DNA of 49,395 nt from an uncultured Eubacterium sp. (GTDB taxonomy: Bacteria; Bacillota; Clostridia; Lachnospirales; Lachnospiraceae): NCBI GenBank assembly GCA_910586445.1, contig CAJUHV010000027.1, positions 1-49,395 of the forward strand, read 5' to 3'. Below, one piece after another: positions 7,407 through 17,060 of the stretch. The notes below the pieces were generated by a model. The model ran no database searches. It was given only the letters and a program-made list of their open reading frames with translations, and was not told where the DNA came from. Within the stretch, counting starts at the first letter, position 1, and every line of letters begins with the position of its first letter. A program made the translations under genes and the position numbers.

Positions 7407-10400
7407 ATGACAAAATATTGTGTAAAGAAGCCTTTTACGATTTTTGTGGCGGTCATTGCGGTCATGGTCATAGGTGTAGTCAGTCTTATGCGTATGCAGA
7501 CAGACCTGCTGCCGGATATCAGCCTGCCGTATCTGATGGTCATTACAACAGAACCGGGGGCAAGCCCGGAAAAGGTGGAAAATGACGTAACAGAGCCGAT
7601 GGAGCAGGCACTTGGCACCGTAACAGGCGTAGAAAACATTACCAGTGTCAGTGCCGAAAACTACAGTATGATTACGCTTGAGTTTGTAGAAGATACAGAC
7701 ATGGATTCGGCGATGGTCAAGGTCACGGCGCAGTTAAATCAGCTGAACCTGCCAGAAGCATGCGGCACGCCGAATATGCTGGAAATATCCATGGATATGA
7801 TGGCGACGATGTATGCCACGGTGAGCTACGAGGGACGGGATATTTATGAGATTTCTGATTTTACCGAAGAGGTCATCCGGCCCTATTTTGAGCGTCAGGA
7901 CGGCGTGGCAAGCGTTACCGCTGTAGGCAGCGTGGAAAAGACGGTGGAAGTGCGCTTAAACGGAGATAAGATCGATCATGTCAATGACCAGATCTTAGAA
8001 GAGACAAACGAAAAGCTGGCGGAAGCAAAAGAGCAGATCGAAGAAGCACAGCAGCAGATGGAGGACGGAAAACAAAAGCTGGCAGATGCCAAAAGCGAAC
8101 TGGAAAAAAAGCAGGAGGACTTAAAAAAGACAAAGGACGAGACAGCCAGACAGCTTGCAGAAGCAAGCCTTGCACTCGACCAGGCACAGGCGACCAAGGC
8201 TGCGTATGAAGCCAACCTGACCAGCCTTCAGGCCTCGAAGGCAGGCTTAGAAGCAGAAAAAAAGGCATATGAAGATAATAATATAGAAGATACATATAAT
8301 CAGATTAATGCGGCACTTGCAGCATTAAAGATCTCTATGGCGCAGCCTGCACTTCTTGCAGGAGTGACGATCCCGGGAGATATTGACGAAGCACTGGCAG
8401 ATCCGCAGAATTTAGAAGCGTTTGTAGAATGGGCCTCCCAGCTCGGCATGGCTGAGCAGGTCAAAGATCTTACGATAGAAAACCTGCAGCAGCTGTCTGA
8501 TATTGTGACAAAGAGACTGCCGCAGATCGAAACGGGCCTTGCAAATCTGAAGACGCAGATTACGGCAGTCGAAATGGCGGTCAAACAGATCAATAAACAG
8601 ATGGAGCAGATTGACCAGCAGTATAAGGATGCCAGCAGCGGCAGCTTTGATGCGGCAGTGTCGATTGCCTCTGGTGATGCGCAGATGGCAAACGGCTTAA
8701 CCGGCATAGAAAATTCACAGAAAGAGCTGGACGGCGCACAGGATGAGCTGAAAGAAGCCAAAAAGCAGTACCGCCAGTCCAGAAAGGCGGCATTGGAAAA
8801 TGCAAATATAAACAGCCTTGCAAATATGGAAACATTATCCCAGATGATTATGGCACAGGATTTTTCCATGCCTGCAGGCTATATCGAAGATGATGACGAG
8901 CACCAGTGGCTGATCAAGGTCGGAGACCATTATGATACAGTCAAAGCATTGGAAGAAATGCTGCTGTGCAGGCTGCCGGGAGCAGGCAATGTCAGGATGA
9001 CAGATGTGGCGGATATTACAGTGATCGATAACGCCGGAGAAAATTATGCGAAAATAAACGGCGAGGAAGGCGTGCTTTTGTCTGTTTTTAAAGGGAGCAC
9101 GGCAAGCACGAGCAATGTTTCAAAGATCTGTGAAGCTGCGATTGAAAAGCTGGAGGAAAAATATGACGGGCTGAAAGTAACGCCGATCATGGATCAGGGC
9201 GATTATATTACCATGTTTATCAACAGCATATTACAGAGCATGATCGCAGGCGCTCTTTTGGCGGTGCTTGTGTTGGCGCTGTTTTTTAAAGATGTAAAGC
9301 CTACGCTCGTGGTGGCATTCAGCATACCGTTTTCAGTGCTGTTTGCAATACTGATCATGTATTTTTCAAATATTTCTATCAATATTATGACGATTGCCGG
9401 ACTGGGGCTTTCCATCGGCATGCTTGTGGATAACTCAATTGTTGTTATAGAGAACATTTATCGGCTGAGAAATCACGGCATATCGGCTCCGAGGGCAGCC
9501 GTACAGGGAGCAAAGCAGGTGGCAGGGCCGATCATCGCTTCTACGCTGACGACAATCTGCGTATTCCTGCCGATGGTATTTACGACGGGACTGGTAGCCG
9601 AGCTGATGGTTCCGTTTGCGCTGACTATATCCTATGCGCTGACAGCTTCGCTCATTGTCGCCTTGACAATCGTGCCGACAGCAGGGTCGATTGTGTTAAA
9701 AAAGACAAAGGAGAAAAGATATCCTTTCTTTGAAAAAATACAGGATGCATATGCAGCCGTTTTGGCATTCTGTTTAAAAATAAAAATCATTCCGCTTGCC
9801 ATATCTATTGTTTTACTGGTAATATGTATATACCAAGTCATGCGCATGGGCATTACGATGATGCCGGAGATGACAGGCGAGCAGATTTCCATTACCGTAC
9901 AGGTCCCGGAAGAGACTGAAAAAGAAGATGCCTTTGCGATGGCAGACCAGGTTATGGAGGCGGCGCTTTCAGTAGACGGTGTGGAGACGGTAGGTGCGAT
10001 GGACGGCAGCAGCTCATCCAGCATGATCGGTGCGGGAGCCGGAGGGAGTGATTTCCTAAACTATCAGTTTTCGATTTTATTAGAAGAAGGAATTAAGGAT
10101 ATTTATGAGATCCGTGCGATTTCAGACAAAATCTCAGAGGCTACAAGCGATATCGGCTGTGAAGTATCCGTATCTGCCTCGGCGATGGGGGATATGACTG
10201 CGATGATGGGCAGCGGGCTGTCGCTGAATATATACGGAGACAGCACAGAAAAGCTGCTGGATATCAGCGAGGATGTCCAGGAGCTGGTAGCAGAGATCAA
10301 AGGGTTTGAAAATATCTCCAACGGACAGGAGGATGGTGCCAAGGAGCTTCATCTGATGATTAATAAGGATAAGGCGATGAAAAAGGGGCTGACTGTGGCG

Positions 10401-11384
10401 CAGATCTATAGTGCGGTTGCCGCCCGCCTTACGACAGAGACAAATTCGGTGACGATGACCGTAGGCGATACGGATATGGATGTACAGATTGTTGACGAGA
10501 CAGAGCTGTTAAACAGGAATAACCTGCTGCAGATGGAACTGGAGGCAGCTACGACGGATGAGACAGGCAGTCAGGTAAAGAAGACATACAAGCTGGGCGA
10601 TTTTGCAGAAATTGAGTACGGTCAGGGGCTTGCGTCTATTTCCAGAGAGAACCAGTCTCATTATATTACAGTAACAGCCGAGACGCAGGAAGGCTATAAT
10701 ACAACGCTGCTTGCCAGAGATCTGTCTAAAAAGCTGAAGAACTATCAGGCACCGGACGGTTATACGATCGAAATCGGCGGCGAAAGCGATCAGGTTAATG
10801 ATATGGTATGGCAGATGGGACAGCTGATGATGCTTGGTTTTCTGCTGATCTATCTGATTATGGTGGCACAGTTTCAGAGCCTGCTGTCTCCGTTTATCGT
10901 ATTGTTTACGATTCCGCTGGCATTTACCGGAGGGCTTTTGGCTCTGCTGGCATTTGGGGAGCAGCTTTCCATGATGAGCCTGCTGGGATTTACAATACTG
11001 ATGGGTACGGTTGTAAACAATGGTATTGTGTTTGTGGATTATGTAAATCAGCTCAGGATCGGCGGCATGAAAAGGCGTGATGCGCTCATTGCTACCGGAA
11101 AGACACGAATGCGTCCGATTCTGATGACGGCATTGACAACGATCCTGTCAATGTGTATGATGATATTTAGCAAAGAGGCAGGCAATTCAATGGGGCGCGG
11201 GATGGCGATTGTCGTAGTCGGCGGCCTGCTGTATGCAACGCTGATGACATTGTTTATCATTCCTGTGATGTATGATATCCTGTACAAGAAGCAGCCGCTG
11301 CAGGTAGATGTCGGAGAGGACGATCTGGACGACATTCTGGATGAAGCGCAGGAATATATGCGGGAAAATGAATTTGATTTATAA
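7407..11384 (+). CDS. RND-family efflux permease (HAE1-like) with a coiled-coil insert
   Basis: This is a proton-driven RND exporter of 1325 residues. The first membrane helix (about 10-30) is followed by a porter domain and a six-helix block around 605-760 that contains the TM4 signature LVDNSIVVIENIY (one Asp kept where AcrB has Asp-Asp). A second extracytoplasmic region and six more helices from about 1130 follow, with VVNNGIVFVDY where AcrB has its TM10 lysine. Residues about 193-470 are a helical, Gln/Glu/Lys/Ala-rich coiled-coil insert that interrupts the segment corresponding to the AcrB docking/PN2 region. The start has AAAAGGAG 8 bases upstream. No adaptor or outer-membrane factor gene is near, as expected for a monoderm. 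Substrate could be lipids, peptides or drugs and cannot be told from sequence. Confidence 0.88.
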   Translation: MTKYCVKKPFTIFVAVIAVMVIGVVSLMRMQTDLLPDISLPYLMVITTEPGASPEKVENDVTEPMEQALGTVTGVENITSVSAENYSMITLEFVEDTDMDSAMVKVTAQLNQLNLPEACGTPNMLEISMDMMATMYATVSYEGRDIYEISDFTEEVIRPYFERQDGVASVTAVGSVEKTVEVRLNGDKIDHVNDQILEETNEKLAEAKEQIEEAQQQMEDGKQKLADAKSELEKKQEDLKKTKDETARQLAEASLALDQAQATKAAYEANLTSLQASKAGLEAEKKAYEDNNIEDTYNQINAALAALKISMAQPALLAGVTIPGDIDEALADPQNLEAFVEWASQLGMAEQVKDLTIENLQQLSDIVTKRLPQIETGLANLKTQITAVEMAVKQINKQMEQIDQQYKDASSGSFDAAVSIASGDAQMANGLTGIENSQKELDGAQDELKEAKKQYRQSRKAALENANINSLANMETLSQMIMAQDFSMPAGYIEDDDEHQWLIKVGDHYDTVKALEEMLLCRLPGAGNVRMTDVADITVIDNAGENYAKINGEEGVLLSVFKGSTASTSNVSKICEAAIEKLEEKYDGLKVTPIMDQGDYITMFINSILQSMIAGALLAVLVLALFFKDVKPTLVVAFSIPFSVLFAILIMYFSNISINIMTIAGLGLSIGMLVDNSIVVIENIYRLRNHGISAPRAAVQGAKQVAGPIIASTLTTICVFLPMVFTTGLVAELMVPFALTISYALTASLIVALTIVPTAGSIVLKKTKEKRYPFFEKIQDAYAAVLAFCLKIKIIPLAISIVLLVICIYQVMRMGITMMPEMTGEQISITVQVPEETEKEDAFAMADQVMEAALSVDGVETVGAMDGSSSSSMIGAGAGGSDFLNYQFSILLEEGIKDIYEIRAISDKISEATSDIGCEVSVSASAMGDMTAMMGSGLSLNIYGDSTEKLLDISEDVQELVAEIKGFENISNGQEDGAKELHLMINKDKAMKKGLTVAQIYSAVAARLTTETNSVTMTVGDTDMDVQIVDETELLNRNNLLQMELEAATTDETGSQVKKTYKLGDFAEIEYGQGLASISRENQSHYITVTAETQEGYNTTLLARDLSKKLKNYQAPDGYTIEIGGESDQVNDMVWQMGQLMMLGFLLIYLIMVAQFQSLLSPFIVLFTIPLAFTGGLLALLAFGEQLSMMSLLGFTILMGTVVNNGIVFVDYVNQLRIGGMKRRDALIATGKTRMRPILMTALTTILSMCMMIFSKEAGNSMGRGMAIVVVGGLLYATLMTLFIIPVMYDILYKKQPLQVDVGEDDLDDILDEAQEYMRENEFDL

Positions 11385-11421
11385 AAAAATACGCGCTAAC
11401 TATTAAATGGAGGCTTAAATA

Positions 11422-12741
11422 ATGATAAAAGTAGTGAAGTTTGGGGGGAGTTCTCTGGCAAATGCAGAGCAGTTTCGCAAGGTCAGCCAGATTGTCCATG
11501 CGGATGAAAAGCGCAGGTATGTAATACCCAGCGCACCAGGCAAGCGGCATAAAAATGATACAAAGGTGACAGACATGTTGTATGCATGCTATGCCATGGC
11601 AGAAGCGGATGAGGAATTTAAGCCTGCACTGCGTAAAATACGGGCCAGATACAATGAGATTATCAATGGCTTAAAGCTGAACTTCAGCCTGGATGATGAG
11701 TTTAAAATTATCGAAGAGAATTTCCGGCAGAAGGCAGGCAGTGATTATGCTGCGTCACGCGGGGAATATTTAAATGGCATTATTATGTCCAGATTTTTAG
11801 GATATGAGTTTATCGATGCCGCTGAGGTGATCCGTTTTGACGAGGATGGTGAATTTGATCCGGACACTACAAATACAATATTAAAACAGCGTTTAAAAAA
11901 ATGTGATCGTGCTGTTGTCCCGGGATTTTATGGCGCGAAACCGGATGGCAGCGTAAAGACCTTTTCGCGTGGCGGCTCAGACATTACAGGGTCGATTGTC
12001 GCCAAAGCCTGCAAGGCGGATTTGTATGAAAACTGGACGGATGTATCAGGCTTTTTGATTGCAGATCCACGAATTATAGATAATCCGAAAGGGATTAAGG
12101 TCATTACTTATAAGGAGCTGCGCGAGCTGTCTTATATGGGTGCAACCGTGCTGCATGAGGATGCGATCTTTCCGGTACGAAAAGAAGGAATACCGATCAA
12201 TATTAAAAATACGAATGCACCGGAGGACTCGGGTACATTTATCGTAGAGAGCACCTGCCAGAAGCCAGAATATACCATTACAGGAATAGCCGGGAAGCAG
12301 GGCTTTGTAGCGGTAAATATAGAAAAAGACATGATGAATTCGGAAATCGGGTTCGGCCGCAAGGTACTTGAGGCTTTCGAAGAAAATCATATCTCCTTTG
12401 AACATATACCTTCCGGCATTGATACATTAACCGTTTTTGTGCATCAGGAGGAATTTGAAGGAAAGGAGCAGAGTGTGCTGTCAGCGATTCATCGTCTGGC
12501 AGAGCCTGACAGCATTGACCTTGAAGCGGATCTGGCTCTGGTTGCAGTTGTTGGACGCGGCATGAAGAGCACACGCGGTACCGCAGGCAGGATATTTTCT
12601 GCGCTTGCACATGCCAATGTCAATGTCAGGATGATCGATCAGGGATCTTCGGAGCTGAATGTGATTATCGGTGTCAGCAATGATGATTTTGACCGTGCGA
12701 TTAAGGCAATTTATGACATATTTGTAGAGACAAGGCTGTAG
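11422..12741 (+). CDS. Aspartate kinase
   Basis: This enzyme phosphorylates aspartate, the first step toward lysine, threonine and methionine. The N-terminal amino-acid kinase domain starts with VVKFGGSSLA and contains GGSDITGS. The C-terminal part (about 300-439) has two ACT-like regulatory segments (NIEKDMM..., then VVGRGMKSTRGTAGRIF and NVRMIDQGSSELN), pointing to feedback control by an end-product amino acid. The length (439 aa) fits monofunctional aspartokinase. GGAGG precedes the ATG. The gene stands apart from other lysine/threonine genes, so I do not assign an isozyme symbol. Confidence 0.93.
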   Translation: MIKVVKFGGSSLANAEQFRKVSQIVHADEKRRYVIPSAPGKRHKNDTKVTDMLYACYAMAEADEEFKPALRKIRARYNEIINGLKLNFSLDDEFKIIEENFRQKAGSDYAASRGEYLNGIIMSRFLGYEFIDAAEVIRFDEDGEFDPDTTNTILKQRLKKCDRAVVPGFYGAKPDGSVKTFSRGGSDITGSIVAKACKADLYENWTDVSGFLIADPRIIDNPKGIKVITYKELRELSYMGATVLHEDAIFPVRKEGIPINIKNTNAPEDSGTFIVESTCQKPEYTITGIAGKQGFVAVNIEKDMMNSEIGFGRKVLEAFEENHISFEHIPSGIDTLTVFVHQEEFEGKEQSVLSAIHRLAEPDSIDLEADLALVAVVGRGMKSTRGTAGRIFSALAHANVNVRMIDQGSSELNVIIGVSNDDFDRAIKAIYDIFVETRL

Positions 12742-12788
12742 ACCTGGTGTTTCGGCTGTCATAGTTTCGCAGGGAGGAGGAATGGGAT

Positions 12789-13553
12789 ATGTGGAACAGA
12801 ATAGAATTAAAAGAAGATTCAAAATCGCTGCTGAGGTTGAATTACTGGCCGTTTGTGCTGGTAGCATTCATTCACCTTGTCGTTGTCGGCAGCAGCGGGC
12901 GCAGAATGCAGGTGCTGAATTCTTCTCGGGAGAGGTTTGGCCGCGGCTATTATTATGGGTACGACGAATACAGGATGCTGGAAGACCTTGCAGGATTTAT
13001 ACTGCCGTTTTTAGGGCTGGCACTGGTTACGGCATTTGGGATGTGGGTGATTATGATTGCCCTCCATATCTTTGTGCTCGGCCCGGTTGAAGTCGGCTGC
13101 AAGCGGTATATGACGATTGCAAGAGAAGTAAAGCCGCAGTTAAATGAAATAGGCTTTGCATTTAAAAATTGTTATATGAATATTGTAAAGACGATGTTTT
13201 TACGAAACCTTTACACGTTTTTGTGGTCGCTGCTGTTTGTGATTCCGGGGATTGTAAAAGCATATGAATACCGCATGGTGCCTTACCTTCTGGCAGAATA
13301 TCCTGATATGGCTTCTTCAGAGGCGTTCCGCATCAGCAGGGAAATGATGATGGGAAACAAGGCAGAAGCATTTGTGCTGGATCTGACATTTATCGGATGG
13401 AATATACTTTCTACGATTACATTTGGATTATCCGGCATATTTTACAGCGGGCCTTATCAGATGCTGACCAATGCGGCACTGTATCTGACCTTGAAAAAAA
13501 TGAGTCCCACCTTTGGATATGTACAGGATGATAATTACTATTTTCAAAAGTAG
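12789..13553 (+). CDS. DUF975 family integral membrane protein
   Basis: The 254-residue product has several membrane helices (about 18-35, 72-105, 140-165 and 195-235) and the conserved-looking block VIPGIVKAYEYRMVPYLLAE followed by SREMMMGNK, typical of DUF975 proteins in Firmicutes. Function is unknown. AGGGAGGAGG stands upstream of the ATG; another ATG seven bases earlier opens a different frame and is not used. A clear terminator follows. Confidence 0.85.
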   Translation: MWNRIELKEDSKSLLRLNYWPFVLVAFIHLVVVGSSGRRMQVLNSSRERFGRGYYYGYDEYRMLEDLAGFILPFLGLALVTAFGMWVIMIALHIFVLGPVEVGCKRYMTIAREVKPQLNEIGFAFKNCYMNIVKTMFLRNLYTFLWSLLFVIPGIVKAYEYRMVPYLLAEYPDMASSEAFRISREMMMGNKAEAFVLDLTFIGWNILSTITFGLSGIFYSGPYQMLTNAALYLTLKKMSPTFGYVQDDNYYFQK

Positions 13554-13596
13554 AAAAGCAGAAAACGAGTCTTTATATTGTGTTTTTTGAGAGTGG

Positions 13597-13647
13597 AATA
13601 TCAGCAGCAGTTTCTATATGAAAACAGCTGCTGATATTTTGTTTTTT
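13597..13647 (+). terminator. Intrinsic terminator after the DUF975 gene
   Basis: Arms 13597-13613 and 13622-13638 pair over 17 positions with one mismatch (AATATCAGCAGC core), followed by a T-rich tail. The remaining 13648-13828 is A/T-rich and probably holds the promoter of the next gene, but no convincing -35/-10 pair could be chosen. Confidence 0.85.
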
Positions 13648-13828
13648 GTGGATATAATTAGAATTTGTATTTATACGGCGTAATTGTTATCAATTTTGTT
13701 AAAAAAAACATAATTTGGGTGTACAAATTGTCGGAAATATACTAAAATAGACTGTAAGATAGTATTGAATTTGTGCTTCAGCTTTATGAACAGCTGCACT
13801 GTTCAGATACAGACAGGGGGTATATGCT

Positions 13829-14299
13829 ATGGTAAATTTAAATGCAACGCTTCGCATATATTTGCAGTACTATGAGAAGGAAATTAACCTGACAAGACTT
13901 GTGGAAAAAGCGTATCACGAAGGGAGTGCCAGAAGTGCAGTGCCGGTACATGAGATCGAAGTGTATGTAAAGCCTGAGGATGGCAGGGCATATTATGTGG
14001 CAAACTGCGTGTTTCAGTCTTATGTGAATTTGTGGGACTCCGACAGGGATATTTATGACTGCAGTGAATTAAGCGGTGAGATTAACTGGAACAATGAGGT
14101 AAAGCACAGGCTGATTTTTGAATACCGCGGGCAGCAGTGTGACTGTGACAGTATTATTAAACGCGTTGCAGAAAAGTATGCAAACATTTATTCAGCTGAA
14201 ACGCTGCAGGAGGTAGAGATTTATGTGCGGCAGGAGCACGAAGCAGCATATTATGTCATTAACGGACGGCATACTGGATCGGTATCTATGTTTGCATAA
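13829..14299 (+). CDS. DUF6465-like protein with two internal repeats
   Basis: This 156-residue soluble protein contains the same unit twice: residues about 8-70 and about 92-156. The units share a beta strand, a helix, then IEVYVKPEDGRAYYV in the first and VEIYVRQEHEAAYYVINGRH in the second, each ending in an aromatic/Met-rich turn (VNLW, VSMF). The EIYVKPE-AYYV motif resembles DUF6465-family proteins, normally a single unit. AGGGGGT precedes the ATG. No function is known, and the protein has no signal peptide. Assignment to the DUF is from memory. Confidence 0.75.
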   Translation: MVNLNATLRIYLQYYEKEINLTRLVEKAYHEGSARSAVPVHEIEVYVKPEDGRAYYVANCVFQSYVNLWDSDRDIYDCSELSGEINWNNEVKHRLIFEYRGQQCDCDSIIKRVAEKYANIYSAETLQEVEIYVRQEHEAAYYVINGRHTGSVSMFA

Positions 14300-14376
14300 T
14301 ATTTTTAAGCGGCTGCGGTATAATGTATGTACTCATGTATATATGCAGAAATGAAAATAGAAATGAGGATTAAATA

Positions 14377-15789
14377 ATGGCTTGGTATGAGAATGCAGTA
14401 TTTTATCACATTCATCCGCTGAACCTGTGTGGATGCGGGCATGAAGATATCCAGTCGGCGGGGTCACATTTTGATGAATTAATGCAGTGGGCAGAGCATG
14501 CAAAAAAGCTGGGCTGTAATGCTATTTATATAGGTCCTGTCTTTGAGTCGGACGCGCACGGCCACGGCATTACCAATTACCACAAAGTAGACCGCAGGAT
14601 TGGGACGAATGAGGACTTTAAGCAGTGGGTTGCAGGGTGCCACAGTATGGGCCTGCGGGTAATCGTAGACGGGATTTTTACGCATGTGGGCCGTGGTTTT
14701 TTTGCATTCGACCACTTGAGAAAGCATGGAAAGAAATCGGTTTACCGGGATTGGTTTGCGAACGTTACTTTTTCGTGTGATAATGCGTATGGCGATGGTT
14801 TTTCTTATGAGAAGTGGGGAGGCTATAACCGCTTAGTAAAGTTTAACCTGCATAATCCATGGGCGTGTGACTATCATTTTGATACAGTGCGTTTGTGGAT
14901 CAATGAATTTGACATAGACGGTGTTTACCTGGATGCGCTGGACGAATGGGACTATGATTTTATTAAGGAATTAAAGAAAGTTGCAGACAGCATAAAGCCT
15001 GACTTCTTCCTGACAGGAGAGCTGATACAGGAAGATTATGGGCGTTGGGTAAATGATAAGATGCTGCATTCGGCAGCAAATACAGAACTGCACAGGGAAC
15101 TGTACTATGCACATAATGGGGGCAGTTATGAATCTGTTGCAAAAATTATCCGAAGCATCTATCAGAAAAACAGCAGAGCGAAATTATATACTTTTTTAGA
15201 CAGTCATGGCGATTCACGTGTCCATGAAAAGTTAAACAACGCAGAGCACCATTATCTGCTTACCATGCTGCTGTATACACTGAGCGGGTATCCCTCCGTG
15301 TGCTGCGGCTCAGAGTTTTCTGTACGGAAGAGGACTGCCGCAAGCCGTGCTGCAGAAGCTGCAGCAGATGAAGCAGCACAGCAGCGGCCTTTATTAAAGC
15401 TCGCAGATTATACGAATGCATATCTGCGGGATGAGGTTACATATCTGCACTGCCTGCTGGGACGCGCTCATCAGCAGTTTCTGCAGATGTCTGAGGGAAC
15501 TTACAGGGAGCTGCTGCTGACAGAAGGACAGTTTGCGTATGCCCGGATTTTGGGGAAAGCAGCAATTATTACTGCGGTCAACAAGGAAGAACGGATGGTG
15601 CGTGCAGAGATTCCGCTCCCGTTTCGGGCAAAAAGGGCGCTGGATCTGTTAGATGCAGGAATACACTGGGACAAAGAAGCGGATATAAGCCTGGATATTT
15701 TTAGGTGCAGAAAGCTTACGATTAAAGACAATGAACTGACATTAGATCTTCCTGCAAACCGCGGAATGCTGGTATGGGTATCAGGCTGA
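14377..15789 (+). CDS. GH13 alpha-amylase family protein, cytoplasmic
   Basis: This is a (beta/alpha)8 glycoside hydrolase of family 13 acting on alpha-glucans or maltodextrins. Region I reads DGIFTHVG, region II DGVYLDALDEW with the nucleophile Asp186, and region III LTGEL with acid/base Glu215. Region IV reads FLDSHGDSR: the usual His and Asp are separated by Gly278, a one-residue difference from the common HD pair. A cyclomaltodextrinase/neopullulanase-like flavour is suggested by THVGRGFF. It has no signal peptide or extra carbohydrate-binding module. Length is 470 aa. GAGG lies upstream of the ATG and TATAAT at 14319-14324 may be its -10. A terminator follows. Confidence 0.87.
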   Translation: MAWYENAVFYHIHPLNLCGCGHEDIQSAGSHFDELMQWAEHAKKLGCNAIYIGPVFESDAHGHGITNYHKVDRRIGTNEDFKQWVAGCHSMGLRVIVDGIFTHVGRGFFAFDHLRKHGKKSVYRDWFANVTFSCDNAYGDGFSYEKWGGYNRLVKFNLHNPWACDYHFDTVRLWINEFDIDGVYLDALDEWDYDFIKELKKVADSIKPDFFLTGELIQEDYGRWVNDKMLHSAANTELHRELYYAHNGGSYESVAKIIRSIYQKNSRAKLYTFLDSHGDSRVHEKLNNAEHHYLLTMLLYTLSGYPSVCCGSEFSVRKRTAASRAAEAAADEAAQQRPLLKLADYTNAYLRDEVTYLHCLLGRAHQQFLQMSEGTYRELLLTEGQFAYARILGKAAIITAVNKEERMVRAEIPLPFRAKRALDLLDAGIHWDKEADISLDIFRCRKLTIKDNELTLDLPANRGMLVWVSG

Positions 15790-15821
15790 GTAAAATGAAT
15801 TGAAAAAGCAGGATGAAAAAC

Positions 15822-15883
15822 AAGCTGTGATCGATAATTATGTAATAATTTAATTTTACTAATTATTGTGTCACAGTTTTTTA
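15822..15883 (+). terminator. Intrinsic terminator after the GH13 gene
   Basis: Imperfect arms (AAGCTGTGA..ATAATTA and TAATTATTGTGTCACAG) enclose an A/T loop and are followed by TTTTTT. No gene was found in the rest of 15884-16089. Confidence 0.8.
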
Positions 15884-16089
15884 TTTGCATGGTGATTTAT
15901 GTCAGCTTTTCTATTTATATGCTCAATATTTAGATGGCGGTAAAAGCAGCATAGATATGATAGAAAAGGGAATTATTGAAAAATTTACAATATGAGTCTT
16001 TCAATTTTTGCTGTTATAAGGTAATATAGTTTGATAAGGCAGCTAATGCCAACGCAAAAAAAACAAAAGAAACAGGAAAGGGCAACAGG

Positions 16090-16884
16090 ATGAAAATAGG
16101 ACTGATCGGCTGCGGCAATATGGGCAGCGCAATACTAAAAGGTATTTTGGCAGCAGGAGCATTCAAGCCGACAGAGCTGATCGCTTCTGCACAAAGCGAA
16201 GGTACAAGAAATAAAATTAAAAATGAATATAATATCACGTTGGCTGATTCTAATCAGGATGTTGTGAGGCTGGCAGATATTGTTTTTCTGGCTGTAAAGC
16301 CGCACTGTTATGCAGAGGTGATTGCAGGCATCAAAGATCTGGTGCGCAGGGATCAGATGTTTGTTTCCATGGCGCCGGGAAAATCCCTGGCGTGGCTGGA
16401 GCAGTGTTTTGAGAAAGAAGTAAAGCTGATGCGCATGATGCCGAATACGCCGGCAATGGTGAAAGAAGGCATGACGGCGTACTGTGTCAATGAGCGTGTA
16501 GAGGCACAGGAAAAAGAAAAGGCTGCAAAGATCTGCGGATATTTTGGCAGGGCGGAAGAAGTAGATGAAGCATTGATGGATGTTGTTACTTCGGTCAGCG
16601 GCAGTTCGCCTGCATATGTATTTATGTTTATCGAAGCAATGGCGGACGCTGCCGTTGCAGATGGAATGCCCAGGGCAAAAGCGTATACATTTGCGGCACA
16701 ATCGGTGCTCGGAAGTGCGAAGATGGTGCTGGAAACAGGAATGCACCCGGCGGTGCTTAAAGATATGGTATGTTCGCCGGGAGGCACGACTATTGAGGCG
16801 GTGCGGGTTCTGGAAGAAAAGGGGATGCGCAGCAGTGTAATCGAAGCGATGAAGGCATGTGTGCATAAGGCCAAAGGGATGTAA
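16090..16884 (+). CDS. proC: Pyrroline-5-carboxylate reductase
   Basis: This enzyme reduces pyrroline-5-carboxylate to proline with NAD(P)H. The Rossmann start is MKIGLIGCGNMGSAILKG. The family block MRMMPNTPAMVKEGM is followed by SGSSPAYVFMFIEAMADAAV and, near the C-terminus, VCSPGGTTIEAVRVLE. Its 264 aa match ProC. An AGGAAAGGG site precedes the ATG. It is a single gene here, with leuA 176 bases downstream behind its own likely promoter. Confidence 0.95.
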   Translation: MKIGLIGCGNMGSAILKGILAAGAFKPTELIASAQSEGTRNKIKNEYNITLADSNQDVVRLADIVFLAVKPHCYAEVIAGIKDLVRRDQMFVSMAPGKSLAWLEQCFEKEVKLMRMMPNTPAMVKEGMTAYCVNERVEAQEKEKAAKICGYFGRAEEVDEALMDVVTSVSGSSPAYVFMFIEAMADAAVADGMPRAKAYTFAAQSVLGSAKMVLETGMHPAVLKDMVCSPGGTTIEAVRVLEEKGMRSSVIEAMKACVHKAKGM

Positions 16885-16952
16885 CAGGTTACTGGTCAAG
16901 AGTGAACAGCAACTGTAACAGGCAGTAAAAAGACAGTAATAAAAACACCCTC

Positions 16953-16981
16953 TTTTCAAATAGGAAAAAATCGGGTATAAT
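16953..16981 (+). promoter_or_regulatory. Putative leuA promoter
   Basis: TTTTCA, a 17-base spacer and a perfect TATAAT (16976-16981) lie about 80 bases before leuA. The short leader shows no T-box specifier or terminator. Confidence 0.55.
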
Positions 16982-17060
16982 CGAGTGGGCTGAGTATCTG
17001 TCTACGGACATGCCAGGTTTGTTTTGAAGTGTGCTTTAAGGATTTTATGGAGGGATTAAA

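Noticed and set aside
12782..13090. Alternative 102-codon frame starting 7 bases before the DUF975 gene
   Set aside because: The overlapping DUF975 frame is much longer, has membrane helices and family motifs, and fits the ribosome site better.
16135..16959. 274-codon open frame antisense to proC
   Set aside because: Cys/His/Arg-rich composition typical of a shadow frame; no ribosome site and full overlap with a well-supported gene.
16885..17060. T-box or leucine leader attenuator before leuA
   Set aside because: The leader is only about 75 bases, and no T-box sequence, leucine codon run or terminator hairpin could be found.
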